Shown: piece by piece, positions 15,747 through 26,881 of the stretch
Layout of the letters: every line of letters starts with the position of its first letter
How positions within the stretch are numbered: the first letter of the stretch is position 1
Assembly (NCBI RefSeq): GCF_009828585.1
Contig: NZ_WSRZ01000032.1
Location: 1 to 41,023 of the forward strand
Reading direction: 5' to 3'
DNA: 41,023 nucleotides
Origin: Shewanella litoralis
GTDB lineage: Bacteria > Pseudomonadota > Gammaproteobacteria > Enterobacterales > Shewanellaceae
Program-made: the position numbers and the translations under genes
The notes under the pieces: model-generated
What the model was told of the DNA's origin: nothing
Database searches by the model: none
Seen by the model: only the letters and a program-made list of their open reading frames with translations

Positions 15747-18206
15747 ATGAGGTCAGCATATAAAGTATATTTTGCACTTTTATGTTCATTTTTTCTCTTC
15801 GCTTGTGGTGGTGGGGGAAGTATTACAGATGATGGGACAGGAGATGGTACAGATACAGCGACAACAATAATAACCTTAGCTATCGACAACACTCAAGTTT
15901 CTGTCGCTGAACCGGCAACCATTACCGCAACGGTAAAAGACTCATCGGGTAAAGCGGTAAGCACTCTGGTTACTTTTACGCTTAATAACGAGACTTATGG
16001 CTCATTTTCGCCAAGCACAGGCGAAGTCGTCACTAACTCCAGTGGTGTGGCGACAATTCAGCTTAATACAGCAGAAATCAATACAGGTGCAACGGTTACC
16101 GCAACGACCACATCTGGTGAAAGTGCTTCATTGTTTGTCACTATGACAGGCGATGGTGGTGCAGCCGGTGGTGGCGCGCAAGTCTCTTTGGTGTTAACTG
16201 ATGCTGCGGGTAATACTATTCAGTCTATTAGTACATTATCGCCAGGCAAATTAACCGCAACCGTTACCGGTATTACTAAAGCATCTATTGTGACTTTTGA
16301 TAGTCCAATTGGTGATTTACCGGTTAAGACTGCAGTTACTAATGCTCAGGGTAAAGCGACCGTTGATATTTATGCTGGTAGTTCTTTAGGCGCTGGTGAA
16401 GCAACCGCAACCTTATCGAGTAACGAAAGCGGTTCTACTATCGTGGTGGTCGGTGCAACTAATGTTGTTATGGGCAGTGGCACTCCATTTGTTGAGGGTG
16501 TGGCTTCTATTAGCACTACTGATTTATCTGCGGGTGGCACGGCAACTGTTAGCGTGTCTATTCAAGATGATTTAGGCAATCCTTTTACTCAACCTGTCGA
16601 TGTTAATTTTTCATCTACTTGTGCAACTAAAAGCCCAGCTCAAGCGGTGATCAGTTCGCCGGTGTCTTCAAGTAACGGCGTTGCAACGTCAACTTATCGT
16701 GCTGAAGGTTGTGTTGGTGAAGACCAAATTAACGTAACGGCTAACGCTGGTGGAATAAGCTTATCTGCTGTTGGTACTATTAATGTGCTTCAGGCTGATG
16801 TTGGTAGTATCGTGTTTGTTTCTGCCGTCCCTGAAAATATTAGTATTTTAGGCACTGGCGGTACAGAGTCTTCAATCGTTAAGTTCAAAGTATTAGACAA
16901 AAACAGTAATGTTGTGGCTAATCAAAATGTGAAATTTTCACTCAACACCAGTGCTGGTGGTGTAAAAATTGACCCATTACAAGCAACGACTGACAATGAT
17001 GGTATTGTGCAAACAGTGGTTACCACGGGTACTGTCGCCACGTCTTTACGAGTGACTGCTACTGTTGATAATGGTGCTGTACCTGCTATTTCAAGTCAAT
17101 CAAGCCAATTAATCGTATCTACGGGTATTCCAGATCAAGACAGTTTCTCTTTAGCTGCGACGTTGTTAAACGCTGAAGGGTGGGATGTTGATGGCACTAC
17201 CGTAACAATTACTGCTCGTATGGCTGATGCCTTCAATAACCCTGTACCAGATGGAACCACGGTCTCATTTACCACTGAAGGTGGTTCTATTGAAGACGCT
17301 TGTCAAACCCTAGATGGTGCATGTTCTGTGTTGTGGACCAGCCAACTGCCAAGACCAGAAGGTGAAACGCTTCTTAATGGCGCAGGGCAGATGTATCGTA
17401 ACCCTAATGCATCTCTAGCTTACGACGCTACATTAGACCTTTATGGTAATATTTATGGTCAAAAATATGGTGGTCGTGCAACGATTACCGCGACGGCCAT
17501 TGGTGAAGAGTCTTTCCCAGACCTTAATGGTAATGGTCGATTTGATGCATCAGAAGCGTCAGAGTTTCTTACTGGCACAGATGTTACTGGGCAGTCATTT
17601 GATTTAACTGATGCATATAATGACTATAACGAAGACGGTTTCTTTAATCCGCAGCAAACAGGCGGTCAAGCTGGTGGTACTTTAGAAGAGTTAATTGATT
17701 TTAATGCTAACGGTGTTTTTGACGCTAAAGACAGTAAGTACAACGGGGTGCTTTGTTCAGATCCTGTGCACAGTGCTTGTGCTGATGGTGTAACTGATTC
17801 TAAGTCGTTGTTTGTCCGTCGTAGCTTAACTTTAGTGATGTCTGGTAGCCAAGCATATGCAACAGCACCGAGCAGTATCGTTGTTGTCGATAGCACTGGC
17901 ACTCACTCTGGTGAAAGCAGCATGACGATCGTCGGTAAAGGTTCTGCAACGGCAACGTTCACTATTTCTGATTTACATAATCAGCAAATGCCAGCAGGTT
18001 CTATTGTACGATTTACAACATCTGCAGGTTCTGTCGTGAGTACAAGTGAATACACATGGCCGAGCTCGAATTACAATGGTGGCCGTCAATTTACGGCCAC
18101 TATTAAAGGTGAAGATGAACCTAACTCGGGTGTATTCCTTGTGGAAGTTGAATCACCTAATGGTTTAGTCACGCCGGTAGTATCGATAGGGGTTACGATT
18201 CTTTAA
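15747..18206 (+). CDS. Large Ig-like-domain surface lipoprotein
   Basis: The 819-residue product starts with a lipoprotein signal ending LFAC (C20) followed by four glycines. Then come several bacterial Ig-like (Big1/invasin-type) repeats, recognised by recurring VSVAEPATITATVKDSSGKAV-like, TTDNDGIVQTVV- and ITARMADAFNNPVPDGTTVSF-like strands. Between residues ~590 and ~655 lie aspartate-rich loops that look like calcium-binding motifs: DLNGNGRFDASEASE, NDYNEDG and DFNANGVFDAKDS. A last Ig-like domain closes the protein. This is an outer-surface or adhesin-like protein; the partner is unknown. It is monocistronic, with GGGAGC upstream of the ATG and a terminator just downstream. No signal for type I secretion is visible at the C-terminus. 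Confidence 0.85.
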   Translation: MRSAYKVYFALLCSFFLFACGGGGSITDDGTGDGTDTATTIITLAIDNTQVSVAEPATITATVKDSSGKAVSTLVTFTLNNETYGSFSPSTGEVVTNSSGVATIQLNTAEINTGATVTATTTSGESASLFVTMTGDGGAAGGGAQVSLVLTDAAGNTIQSISTLSPGKLTATVTGITKASIVTFDSPIGDLPVKTAVTNAQGKATVDIYAGSSLGAGEATATLSSNESGSTIVVVGATNVVMGSGTPFVEGVASISTTDLSAGGTATVSVSIQDDLGNPFTQPVDVNFSSTCATKSPAQAVISSPVSSSNGVATSTYRAEGCVGEDQINVTANAGGISLSAVGTINVLQADVGSIVFVSAVPENISILGTGGTESSIVKFKVLDKNSNVVANQNVKFSLNTSAGGVKIDPLQATTDNDGIVQTVVTTGTVATSLRVTATVDNGAVPAISSQSSQLIVSTGIPDQDSFSLAATLLNAEGWDVDGTTVTITARMADAFNNPVPDGTTVSFTTEGGSIEDACQTLDGACSVLWTSQLPRPEGETLLNGAGQMYRNPNASLAYDATLDLYGNIYGQKYGGRATITATAIGEESFPDLNGNGRFDASEASEFLTGTDVTGQSFDLTDAYNDYNEDGFFNPQQTGGQAGGTLEELIDFNANGVFDAKDSKYNGVLCSDPVHSACADGVTDSKSLFVRRSLTLVMSGSQAYATAPSSIVVVDSTGTHSGESSMTIVGKGSATATFTISDLHNQQMPAGSIVRFTTSAGSVVSTSEYTWPSSNYNGGRQFTATIKGEDEPNSGVFLVEVESPNGLVTPVVSIGVTIL

Positions 18207-18232
18207 TTGTTAACCAATATTTGTTGTTTTTA

Positions 18233-18257
18233 GAAGGGCGCATTGAGCGCCCTTTTT
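18233..18257 (+). terminator. Terminator after the Ig-like lipoprotein gene
   Basis: AAGGGCGC (18234-18241) pairs with GCGCCCTT (18247-18254) over a five-base loop, followed by T residues. It lies 27 bases past the stop. Confidence 0.85.
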
Positions 18258-18323
18258 GTTGATTACCAATCAATATAAACATGCCCTGTCTTAGATGGCT
18301 TATTTCTAAACCGTTAGGCAATA

Positions 18324-18356
18324 AAAAAGCCAGTGACGAAAGTGACTGGCTTTTTA
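18324..18356 (-). terminator. Terminator after astB
   Basis: AAAAAAGCCAGT and ACTGGCTTTTT flank a ten-base loop, 31 bases past the astB stop on the minus strand. Confidence 0.75.
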
Positions 18357-18387
18357 ATGTCTTGATAATGTCGCTTTGCTGAAAACG

Positions 18388-19722
18388 TTATCGTTGGAAC
18401 TGATATACGCTGCCAAGCTTTAAGATTTGGGTTAACTCATCTAATGCGGTGCGCGATTCAATAATCAATTGCGGGTCTGCCAAATCGCTTACGGTGAGCT
18501 GGTCGCGGTAGTGTTTATCTACCCAGGTATTTAAGCGAGTAAACAAGGCGTCATTCATTATGGTGTTTTGGTTTACCGCGGCAACTTCTTGCTCGTTCAT
18601 TGCCACGCGTAAACGTAGACAAGCTGGGCCACCACCGTTTTGCATACTTTGTTTTACATCGTAATAGCGCACTTGCTTAATGGGGGTGCCTAGCGTGACA
18701 AGTTCATTTAAGTAAGCAAATACTGCAGGGTTTTCTTGACAATTAGTGGGTGCAATAATCGCCATTTCGCCAGAGGGTAAAGTAATAATTTGTGTATTAA
18801 ACAAATAACTACGAACCGCATCATCGATTGATACCTGACTGGTTGCCACTTTAACAAAATGCATGTCAGCGTTCATTTTACGACGAATTTCATCAAATTT
18901 TGTGTCGGTATTTAAAAACGCTTGCTCATGATAAAACAACACGTTTTGGTTACCGACAGAAATCACGTCATTGTGGAATACACCCTGGTCGATAACATCA
19001 GGGTTTTGCTGCATAAATACACAACTTTCATCTTCAAGCTGGTGCAAACGCGCAACCGCTTGTGATGCTTCTAATGTTTGGCGCGCTGGGTATTTTGTCG
19101 GTTTTACAGCACTTGGATTAGTGGCTTCTTGGCCATAAACAAATAGTTCAACGCCAGCGTGTCCATATTCGCTACATAAACGCGTATGATTTGCTGCGCC
19201 TTCGTCACCAAAGCTTGTGTGCTCTGGGAGATGTTGATGATGTTTAAAGTGGCGATCGTTATTAAAGGTGGCTTGCAAAATATTGCCCGTGGTAATGGGC
19301 TCAATACTGCGATGTAATTTGTCGACTAAATTGGCAGGAGTGAAATGCACTTTTCCGTCGCGAGTGTCGGCACTGGGTGAAACCGTTGCGGCGTTAGCTG
19401 TCCACATACTCGATGCGCTGCAACAAGCATTAAGCAATGCAGGAGCCTGTTGAGCGGCTTTTTGTAAAACTTCAGCATCTGACCCAGAAAAACCAATTCG
19501 ACGTAGTGTGTATAGATCTGGGCGCTCCTGTGGGGCTAATACGCCTTGTACCATACCTAAATCGGCTAACGCTTTGGCTTTTTGCAAACCTTGTTTGGCT
19601 GCTGCCTTTGGGTTTGAAGTGAGGGCCGCATTACTTAATGAGGCGACATTACCAAACGATAATCCAGCATAGTTATGGGTTGGTCCAACCAACCCATCAA
19701 AGTTTGCTTCAAAATGCTTCAT
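18388..19722 (-). CDS. astB: N-succinylarginine dihydrolase
   Basis: The 444-residue product matches AstB (447 residues in E. coli), the second enzyme of the arginine succinyltransferase pathway. It converts N2-succinylarginine to succinylornithine, two ammonia and CO2. Visible family marks are [18 protein letters not shown] at the N-terminus, GDEGAANH (the catalytic histidine segment, ~172-179), [10 protein letters not shown], and [13 protein letters not shown] with the nucleophilic cysteine near residue 369. No other ast gene (astA, astC, astD, astE) is in the window, so astB is separated from the rest of the pathway here. An ARG-box-like site lies 21 bases upstream of the start. Confidence 0.95.
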   Translation of the reverse strand: MKHFEANFDGLVGPTHNYAGLSFGNVASLSNAALTSNPKAAAKQGLQKAKALADLGMVQGVLAPQERPDLYTLRRIGFSGSDAEVLQKAAQQAPALLNACCSASSMWTANAATVSPSADTRDGKVHFTPANLVDKLHRSIEPITTGNILQATFNNDRHFKHHQHLPEHTSFGDEGAANHTRLCSEYGHAGVELFVYGQEATNPSAVKPTKYPARQTLEASQAVARLHQLEDESCVFMQQNPDVIDQGVFHNDVISVGNQNVLFYHEQAFLNTDTKFDEIRRKMNADMHFVKVATSQVSIDDAVRSYLFNTQIITLPSGEMAIIAPTNCQENPAVFAYLNELVTLGTPIKQVRYYDVKQSMQNGGGPACLRLRVAMNEQEVAAVNQNTIMNDALFTRLNTWVDKHYRDQLTVSDLADPQLIIESRTALDELTQILKLGSVYQFQR

Positions 19723-19742
19723 TCGTGATCCTTGAAAATTTT

Positions 19743-19760
19743 TGTGAATAATTATTATTG
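19743..19760 (-). promoter_or_regulatory. Candidate ArgR operator (ARG box) upstream of astB
   Basis: The sequence TGTGAATAATTATTATTG agrees with the ARG-box consensus TNTGAATWWWWATTCANA at 15 of 18 positions. It lies 21 bases before the astB ATG. ArgR control of arginine catabolism is established in E. coli; its use here is inferred. Confidence 0.4.
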
Positions 19761-20028
19761 TAGTTACACTTTTTTGTGTTACTTATAAAAAAGGAAACGT
19801 GATTGCTCATGTCAGTTAACGCTAAATTAACGTCAGTATACTGAAGCTATAAGGCTTAACAAGGTGTGTTAATTTTGCACAAACACGCATAAATGACTAA
19901 AAATGCACTGAAGATGCTCGCAAGTATCATTAAGTGAACAATTACGTTTAAAAAACGCATATTATTTTTTCTATTTTTTATTATTGTTTAAAAAATGACT
20001 TAATAACCTATATAAAAGAGGGATTAAC

Positions 20029-20057
20029 TTGAAACTATTGTCTCAACCCTCTATATA
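20029..20057 (+). promoter_or_regulatory. Predicted sigma70 promoter of topA
   Basis: TTGAAA (20029-20034) and TATATA (20052-20057) are 17 bases apart. Transcription would begin near 20064, after the in-frame ATG at 20057, which supports ATG 20105 as the true topA start. The remaining ~270 bases of the astB-topA gap are very AT-rich with no further gene. Confidence 0.55.
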
Positions 20058-20104
20058 TGGAATCAATTTTCTATATTTTGAGACTTTTTGGCGCAAATAA
20101 AACT

Positions 20105-22744
20105 ATGGGTAAATCGCTAGTTATTGTCGAATCGCCGGCCAAAGCCAAGACAATTAATAAATATCTTGGTAAAGATTTCATCGTGAAGTCGAGTGTGGGT
20201 CATATCCGTGACTTACCGACTTCGTCTACTTCTGACGGTACAACTGCAACTAAAACCGCAGCTGAAGTCAGAAAAATGTCGCCTGAAGAAAAAGCTAAAT
20301 ACAAGCTAATCAGGGACAAGCAAGCACTTGTGGCGCGTATGGGCGTCAATCCAGATAAAGACTGGGCTGCCAAGTATCAAATTTTGCCTGGCAAAGAAAA
20401 AGTCGTTAAAGAATTAAAAGCGTTAGCTGAAAATGCTGACCACATCTATCTCGCAACAGATTTGGACCGTGAAGGGGAAGCCATTGCCTGGCATTTGCAG
20501 GAAATTATTGGTGGCGACGCTTCGCGGTATCAACGTGTGGTATTTAACGAAATTACCAAAACCGCTATTCAAGAAGCTTTTAGCAAACCATCGGTACTTG
20601 ATACCAATATGGTTAATGCTCAACAAGCGCGCCGCTTTTTAGACCGCGTAGTTGGCTTTATGGTGTCACCTTTATTATGGAAAAAGGTTGCTCGCGGGTT
20701 ATCTGCTGGCCGTGTTCAGTCGGTAGCGATGCGTTTAGTGGTTGAGCGAGAAGGTGAGATTAAGGCGTTTGTTCCTGAAGAATTTTGGGATATTCATGCC
20801 GATTTAAACACCACTAAAGCGCAAAGTTTAAAAATGCAGGTGATGAAATATCAATCTGCAGCATTTGAACCGATTAATGAAGCACAAGCTCAAGTTGCAG
20901 TCGATGCATTACGTAATGAAACCTTTGTCGTTTCAGCTCGTGAAGACAAAGCAACCTCAAGCAAACCTTCAGCCCCTTTTATTACCTCTACACTGCAACA
21001 AGCGGCGAGTACTCGTCTGAGTTTTGGTGTGAAGAAAACCATGATGATGGCGCAACGTTTGTATGAAGCCGGGCATATTACTTATATGCGTACTGACTCA
21101 ACAAACTTAAGTCAAGAAGCCGTTGAAAATGTGCGTGAAATGATTGGTTCTGAGTTTGGCGCTAAGTACTTGCCTGCCGATCCTATTCGTTATGGCAGTA
21201 AAGAAGGCGCACAAGAGGCGCATGAAGCGATTAGACCGTCAAACGTTGCTGTGCACTCTGCATCATTGACTGATATGGAACGAGATGCTCAGCGCCTGTA
21301 TGAGCTTATTTGGCGCCAGTTTGTTGCCTGTCAAATGACACCAGCACAATACGATGCGACTCGATTAACGGTTACCGCAGGTGATTATGAATTAAAAGCC
21401 AGTGGCCGTACGCTGCGTTTTGATGGTTGGACTCGCGTGCAACCCCCAATGGGTAAGAAAAACGAGGAAGACAACACCTTGCCGGTAGTTGAAAAGGGTG
21501 ACAAGCTTACTCTTGATCAATTACTGCCAAAGCAGCACTTTACTAAGCCGCCAGCGCGTTTCAGTGAAGCATCGTTAGTTAAAGAGTTGGAAAAGCGAGG
21601 CATTGGCCGACCATCAACTTACGCAACGATTATTTCAACTATTCAAGACCGTGGTTATGTCAAAGTGGATAACCGTCGCTTCTTCGCTGAGAAAATGGGC
21701 GAGATTGTTAGCGAACGTTTAGTTGACAGCTTTAAAGATTTAATGAGCTACGACTTTACCGCCAGCATGGAGCAAACATTAGATGATGTCGCTCAAGGTA
21801 AGCTGGATTGGAAAAAGGTGCTCGACGGTTTTTACGGTGATTTTACCAAGCAGTTATTGTTGGCCGAGTTAGACCCTGATGAAGGTGGTATGCGCCCAAA
21901 TGAGATGGTGCTAACAGAAGACATTAAGTGTCCTACTTGTGGCCGTCCAATGGGGATCCGTACCGGTTCTACCGGGGTATTCTTAGGCTGTTCTGGTTAT
22001 GCATTACCGCCTAAAGAGCGTTGTAAAACTACGCTTAACTTAACCCCAGGTGAAGAAGCGGTTAGTGATAATGAAGATGGTGAAACAGAAGCATTACGCG
22101 CTAAACATCGTTGTGGTAAGTGTGGCACGGCAATGGACAGTTACCTCATTGATGAGTCTCGTAAGCTGCATGTCTGTGGTAATAACCCATCATGTGACGG
22201 TTATGAGGTTGAAGCGGGCCAGTTCAAAATTAAAGGCTATGAAGGTCCATTGATTGAATGCGATCGTTGTGGCAATGACATGGAACTTAAAAACGGTCGT
22301 TTTGGTAAGTATTTTGGTTGTACCAACAGTGAGTGTAAAAACACGCGTAAGTTGTTACGTAGTGGTGAAGCTGCGCCACCAAAAGAAGATCCTATTTTCT
22401 TACCAGAATTAAAATGTACTAAGTCAGATGCCCATTTTGTATTACGAGATGGTGCAGCAGGTATATTTTTAGCGGCGAGTACTTTCCCTAAATCACGCGA
22501 AACTCGAGCGCCTTTAGTGGAAGAGCTTGTGACCTACCGTGAGCTTTTATGGCCTAAGTACGCCTATCTTGCCGATGCACCTGTTGAAGATGACGACGGT
22601 AACAAAGCCGCCGTTAAATTTAGCCGCAAAACTAAAGAGCAATACGTTGCTACTGAAGTTGACGGTAAAGCGACTGGCTGGTCTGCGAAATTCGTTAATG
22701 GTAAGTGGGTTAGCGAATCAACGAAGAAAAAAGCTAAGAAGTAA
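20105..22744 (+). CDS. topA: DNA topoisomerase I
   Basis: From ATG 20105 the product is 879 residues (E. coli TopA: 865) and begins [20 protein letters not shown], as in the family. An in-frame ATG at 20057 would add 16 unrelated residues. The Toprim domain with [13 protein letters not shown] (~120-132) and the catalytic tyrosine in [11 protein letters not shown] (~residue 327) are present. Three C-terminal Cys4 zinc ribbons are visible: [18 protein letters not shown] and CDRCGNDME. The enzyme relaxes negative supercoils by cutting one strand. A terminator follows 16 bases after the stop. Confidence 0.96.
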   Translation: MGKSLVIVESPAKAKTINKYLGKDFIVKSSVGHIRDLPTSSTSDGTTATKTAAEVRKMSPEEKAKYKLIRDKQALVARMGVNPDKDWAAKYQILPGKEKVVKELKALAENADHIYLATDLDREGEAIAWHLQEIIGGDASRYQRVVFNEITKTAIQEAFSKPSVLDTNMVNAQQARRFLDRVVGFMVSPLLWKKVARGLSAGRVQSVAMRLVVEREGEIKAFVPEEFWDIHADLNTTKAQSLKMQVMKYQSAAFEPINEAQAQVAVDALRNETFVVSAREDKATSSKPSAPFITSTLQQAASTRLSFGVKKTMMMAQRLYEAGHITYMRTDSTNLSQEAVENVREMIGSEFGAKYLPADPIRYGSKEGAQEAHEAIRPSNVAVHSASLTDMERDAQRLYELIWRQFVACQMTPAQYDATRLTVTAGDYELKASGRTLRFDGWTRVQPPMGKKNEEDNTLPVVEKGDKLTLDQLLPKQHFTKPPARFSEASLVKELEKRGIGRPSTYATIISTIQDRGYVKVDNRRFFAEKMGEIVSERLVDSFKDLMSYDFTASMEQTLDDVAQGKLDWKKVLDGFYGDFTKQLLLAELDPDEGGMRPNEMVLTEDIKCPTCGRPMGIRTGSTGVFLGCSGYALPPKERCKTTLNLTPGEEAVSDNEDGETEALRAKHRCGKCGTAMDSYLIDESRKLHVCGNNPSCDGYEVEAGQFKIKGYEGPLIECDRCGNDMELKNGRFGKYFGCTNSECKNTRKLLRSGEAAPPKEDPIFLPELKCTKSDAHFVLRDGAAGIFLAASTFPKSRETRAPLVEELVTYRELLWPKYAYLADAPVEDDDGNKAAVKFSRKTKEQYVATEVDGKATGWSAKFVNGKWVSESTKKKAKK

Positions 22745-22760
22745 TCTGTACTTCAACTAT

Positions 22761-22791
22761 AAAAGCGTTACCCTCGGGTAGCGCTTTTTTA
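22761..22791 (+). terminator. Terminator after topA
   Basis: AAAAGCGTTACCC with GGGTAGCGCTTTTTT forms a near-perfect hairpin (one mismatch or slip in the stem) over a three-base loop, with six T. It separates topA from the convergent umuC. Confidence 0.85.
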
Positions 22792-22813
22792 TGGGCCTTA
22801 TTTAATAAATTAA

Positions 22814-24070
22814 CTAACAGCGAATAATCGGAATATGGCGCCAATCAGTGGTGTACTGGGGCGTTAAAAAGTCACGATGCATTGCCCATTTTTGTTGTGC
22901 GCCTTGTGCACCTAAAAATAGGGTGTCGCTTCCATAGCGGTGATTAATGTTATCGAGTACCTGCATCAATTGTGGCTTGGCTTTGCTGGTATTAAATAAG
23001 TCGAGTTGCTGGTGTTGACTATTGACTAAGTCGAGTAGTCCTACGCCGACTTTATAATAATGCACACCAGGGCGGTAAAGCCGATGGATAACTGAAGATG
23101 CGGCATGAGTCATTTCGGCGCTGCAGTGGGTAGCACAGGTAAAGTTAACATTCACTTTAAAACTTTGCGGGTAGCTATCGTGAGGTGAGTTATGGGCGAA
23201 TAACATCATTACCTTGCATAAAGAATGTTGTTTTCTGGCTTTGGCTGCGGCGATAGAGATATGCATGCATAACGCCTGGTGCAAGCTATCGATATCGGTA
23301 ATCCGCTCGCCGACGCTGCGGGTTGAGAATATTTGTTGTTTATCGGCCTTTGCTTCATCCCATTGCTTACACACAATGCCATTGAGTTCACGAATGGTGC
23401 GCTCTATTTCAATGCTAAATTGCTTACGCATCATGGTGGGCGAGGTGTTTGCGAGCTCCCAGGCGGTATGAATATTCATTAAGGCCAACTTGGCCGCTGT
23501 TTTACGGCCAATACCCCAGACATCGCTTACAGGCAGCGAGGCTAATGTTGCTTGGCGTACGACTTCATTATCGATAACACAAACCCCACCCGATGACGCG
23601 GATAATTTAGCTGCTTTGTTGGCCACTTTTGCAAGTGTCAGTGTTGATCCTATACCGACACAAACAGGTAACCGAGTATATTGCCAAACGGTTTGTCGAA
23701 TGCGTCTTGCGTGAGTGGCTAAGCACGGAATGGCTTGCTGGCAATGCTTAAAAGAGAGAAAAGATTCATCAATCGAGTAAATATGTTGCTCTGGGGCAAA
23801 ACGGCCAATCACTTGCATCATCTTAGCGGATAAGTCAGCGTACAACTCATAGTTGCTTGATAACACAACCACCTGGTGCTGGCGGCAAAGATTGGCAATT
23901 TGAAAGTAAGGCTTAAATTTGGGCACTCCTAATTCAATGGCGAGACGATTTGCAGCTACCACGCAACCATCGTTATTGGATAATACAATCACCGGACGAT
24001 GACGCCATTCAGGTCTAAATACCTGTTCTGCACTGCAATAGTATGAGGTGGCATCAACTAACGCGAACAT
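22814..24070 (-). CDS. umuC: DNA polymerase V catalytic subunit UmuC
   Basis: The 418-residue product (E. coli UmuC: 422) is a Y-family translesion polymerase. It begins FALVDATSYYCSAEQVFRPEWRHRP and has LSNNDGCVVAANR (~31-43), and YSIDESFL (~98-105) with the second pair of catalytic acids. The helix-hairpin-helix region follows near PVSDVWGIGRKTAAKLA, and the little-finger domain after that. The start overlaps the end of umuD by 13 bases, so the two are co-translated. With UmuD' it forms DNA polymerase V, the error-prone enzyme of the SOS response. It converges on topA. Confidence 0.95.
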   Translation of the reverse strand: MFALVDATSYYCSAEQVFRPEWRHRPVIVLSNNDGCVVAANRLAIELGVPKFKPYFQIANLCRQHQVVVLSSNYELYADLSAKMMQVIGRFAPEQHIYSIDESFLSFKHCQQAIPCLATHARRIRQTVWQYTRLPVCVGIGSTLTLAKVANKAAKLSASSGGVCVIDNEVVRQATLASLPVSDVWGIGRKTAAKLALMNIHTAWELANTSPTMMRKQFSIEIERTIRELNGIVCKQWDEAKADKQQIFSTRSVGERITDIDSLHQALCMHISIAAAKARKQHSLCKVMMLFAHNSPHDSYPQSFKVNVNFTCATHCSAEMTHAASSVIHRLYRPGVHYYKVGVGLLDLVNSQHQQLDLFNTSKAKPQLMQVLDNINHRYGSDTLFLGAQGAQQKWAMHRDFLTPQYTTDWRHIPIIRC

Positions 24071-24465
24071 AAGTTAATTGCCTCATCATGGCATCGTATC
24101 GAATAGATAACCGTACCTTCAATACTAAAATCATCATATTGATTAATCACCACATCGGCATAAGCATCATTGGAGGATAGTAATCGTCTTCGTTTGAGAT
24201 CGATCATTTTACACACGAATTCGCCATTAAAATTAGCCACAATAACCTGACCATTTTTAACGGTACAACTGCGGTCAACAATTACTAGATCGCCATCAAA
24301 AATACCAATGCCGGTCATCGAATCCCCCTGGACTTTACCGATAAACGTGGCACTTGGATGAGTAATTAACAGTTCATCTAGGCTTAATGGCCGTTGTTGG
24401 TATTCTGCCGCGGGTGACTCAAAACCGCTAATGCCGCCGGCAATGTAGATTGGGATCACTTTCAT
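24058..24465 (-). CDS. umuD: SOS mutagenesis protein UmuD (LexA-type self-cleaving protease)
   Basis: The 135-residue protein matches UmuD (139 residues in E. coli). The catalytic serine is S49 in QGDSM, and the lysine is K86 in GEFVCKM, the same 37-residue spacing as S60 and K97 of E. coli. The N-terminal cleavage region reads GGISGFESPAAEY. The cleaved bond is thus predicted to be Ser13-Gly14, where E. coli has Cys24-Gly25. The N-terminal arm is short (13 residues before the cut against 24). It is upstream of umuC, overlaps it by 13 bases, and has a LexA box 29 bases upstream of the start. Confidence 0.93.
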   Translation of the reverse strand: MKVIPIYIAGGISGFESPAAEYQQRPLSLDELLITHPSATFIGKVQGDSMTGIGIFDGDLVIVDRSCTVKNGQVIVANFNGEFVCKMIDLKRRRLLSSNDAYADVVINQYDDFSIEGTVIYSIRCHDEAINLCSR

Positions 24466-24493
24466 ATTCGCACCAAGTCATCACATAACAATG

Positions 24494-24509
24494 CTGTATA
24501 AATAAACAG
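24494..24509 (-). promoter_or_regulatory. LexA (SOS) box of umuDC
   Basis: CTGTATAAATAAACAG has the exact CTGT-N8-ACAG form of the gammaproteobacterial LexA operator with an AT-rich core. It lies 29 bases before the umuD ATG, where it would cover the promoter. This predicts SOS induction of umuDC. Confidence 0.85.
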
Positions 24510-24607
24510 TATTTTAGCAGTGAAATTGAAATGATCAAATGTTCATTGCAAAAGAGTGTGATACTCAGTGCTAGCAAATTGGCTAATGAGCGTTAAAAGA
24601 AAGGCAC

Positions 24608-24630
24608 AAAAAAGCCTCTTTACGAGGCTA
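24608..24630 (-). terminator. Terminator after the 259-residue protein gene
   Basis: AGCCTC and GAGGCT flank a five-base loop; on the minus strand the hairpin is followed by six T. It lies 33 bases past the stop of the minus-strand gene and before the umuD promoter region. Confidence 0.75.
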
Positions 24631-24662
24631 ATTAGATGATTAACTGTTGGAAATGGGCTGCA

Positions 24663-25442
24663 TTACCATTTCTTTTTAGGTTGGAACAGCATATCAATAT
24701 CGTCGCCTTCTTTTTTCGGCTTCGGTGTACTCGGTTCGCTGGTACGTTGTGCGCCCATAATTTCATCGAGCAATTGCTTTGCTTCATCGACTTTACGCGC
24801 AATAAATGGATCATTGGGCGTTTGGGCTTTAATAGTGTGTAAGGTATTTAATGCTTTTGTCACCATTTGTTTGCTCGAGCCATATTGTTTCATAAAGCAG
24901 GCCGCACGGGCACGGCTAATCATTGACTCAACATTGATGCGTAACTGTAAATTATCGATACGCATTTCTTCTTCAGCAAATACAGTAGGGTCAACTTTGC
25001 CTTTATTGTGCTCAGCTCGCAAAATGGCTTTGAGTTTTTTAAGGGTTTTAACTAACTCTAAGACCTGTCTGTCATTGTCTGGTAAGCGAAAGTTTTCAAT
25101 AGCGGGTACTTGACTTGGAGAGTTGGATACTGTGGTTATTTGCGCTTTAATATCACCAAGGCGACGTTCATAGTCAGATTTTAATTGACCAGAAGAATGG
25201 GGTACTGATTGCTCTAATGCATCTTGAATACGGCGGTATAACACGAGCATGATGTGGCTAGAGCAGGGAGCCATACCTGTGTTAGATAATACTGCATCGG
25301 TTTCGTCAATAATGGCACGTTGGCGCGATACTTCAATACGGCGTTCAGCTTCTGCACGCTCTTTTTGTTGTTGGACGATGCTAAAACCGATAATCAGTAA
25401 TAGCAGGGCGCCGATAAGAATTAAGACCAAAATTAAGGACAT
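24663..25442 (-). CDS. Unrecognised membrane-anchored coiled-coil protein
   Basis: I do not recognise this 259-residue protein. One N-terminal TM helix (residues ~2-22, LILVLILIGALLLLIIGFSIV) is followed by a charged helical region (QQQKERAEAERRIEVSRQRAI). Helix-rich sequence with heptad-like leucines runs through ~200 (VLELVKTLKKLKAIL, MRIDNLQLRINVESMI). The tail is proline- and lysine-rich and ends in FQPKKKW. Two cysteines (about positions 60 and 182) are present. A single TM followed by a soluble domain suggests a cytoplasmic or periplasmic anchored factor; lysine-rich tail and KER-rich start favour the cytoplasm. It lies between umuD and cysB, and has its own terminator. Codon usage looks like its neighbours, so it is a real gene. 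A function cannot be assigned. Confidence 0.75.
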   Translation of the reverse strand: MSLILVLILIGALLLLIIGFSIVQQQKERAEAERRIEVSRQRAIIDETDAVLSNTGMAPCSSHIMLVLYRRIQDALEQSVPHSSGQLKSDYERRLGDIKAQITTVSNSPSQVPAIENFRLPDNDRQVLELVKTLKKLKAILRAEHNKGKVDPTVFAEEEMRIDNLQLRINVESMISRARAACFMKQYGSSKQMVTKALNTLHTIKAQTPNDPFIARKVDEAKQLLDEIMGAQRTSEPSTPKPKKEGDDIDMLFQPKKKW

Positions 25443-26807
<1,365 letters not shown>

Positions 26808-26827
26808 TCGATTCAATATTGTCCAAC

Positions 26828-26856
26828 AAAAAACCTCGCTGCCGCGAGGTTTTTTA
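26828..26856. terminator. Bidirectional terminator between cysB and purN
   Basis: AAAAAACCTCGC and GCGAGGTTTTTT flank a four-base loop. It lies in the 74-base gap between the convergent cysB and purN genes and can serve both strands. Confidence 0.9.
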
Positions 26857-26881
26857 TGGATGAATAACAACTTAATCTTGC

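Noticed and set aside
19907-19925. CTGAAGATGCTCG upstream of topA, also found in the left end of element B
   Set aside because: A 13-base match without the rest of the element or its partner end; could be chance.
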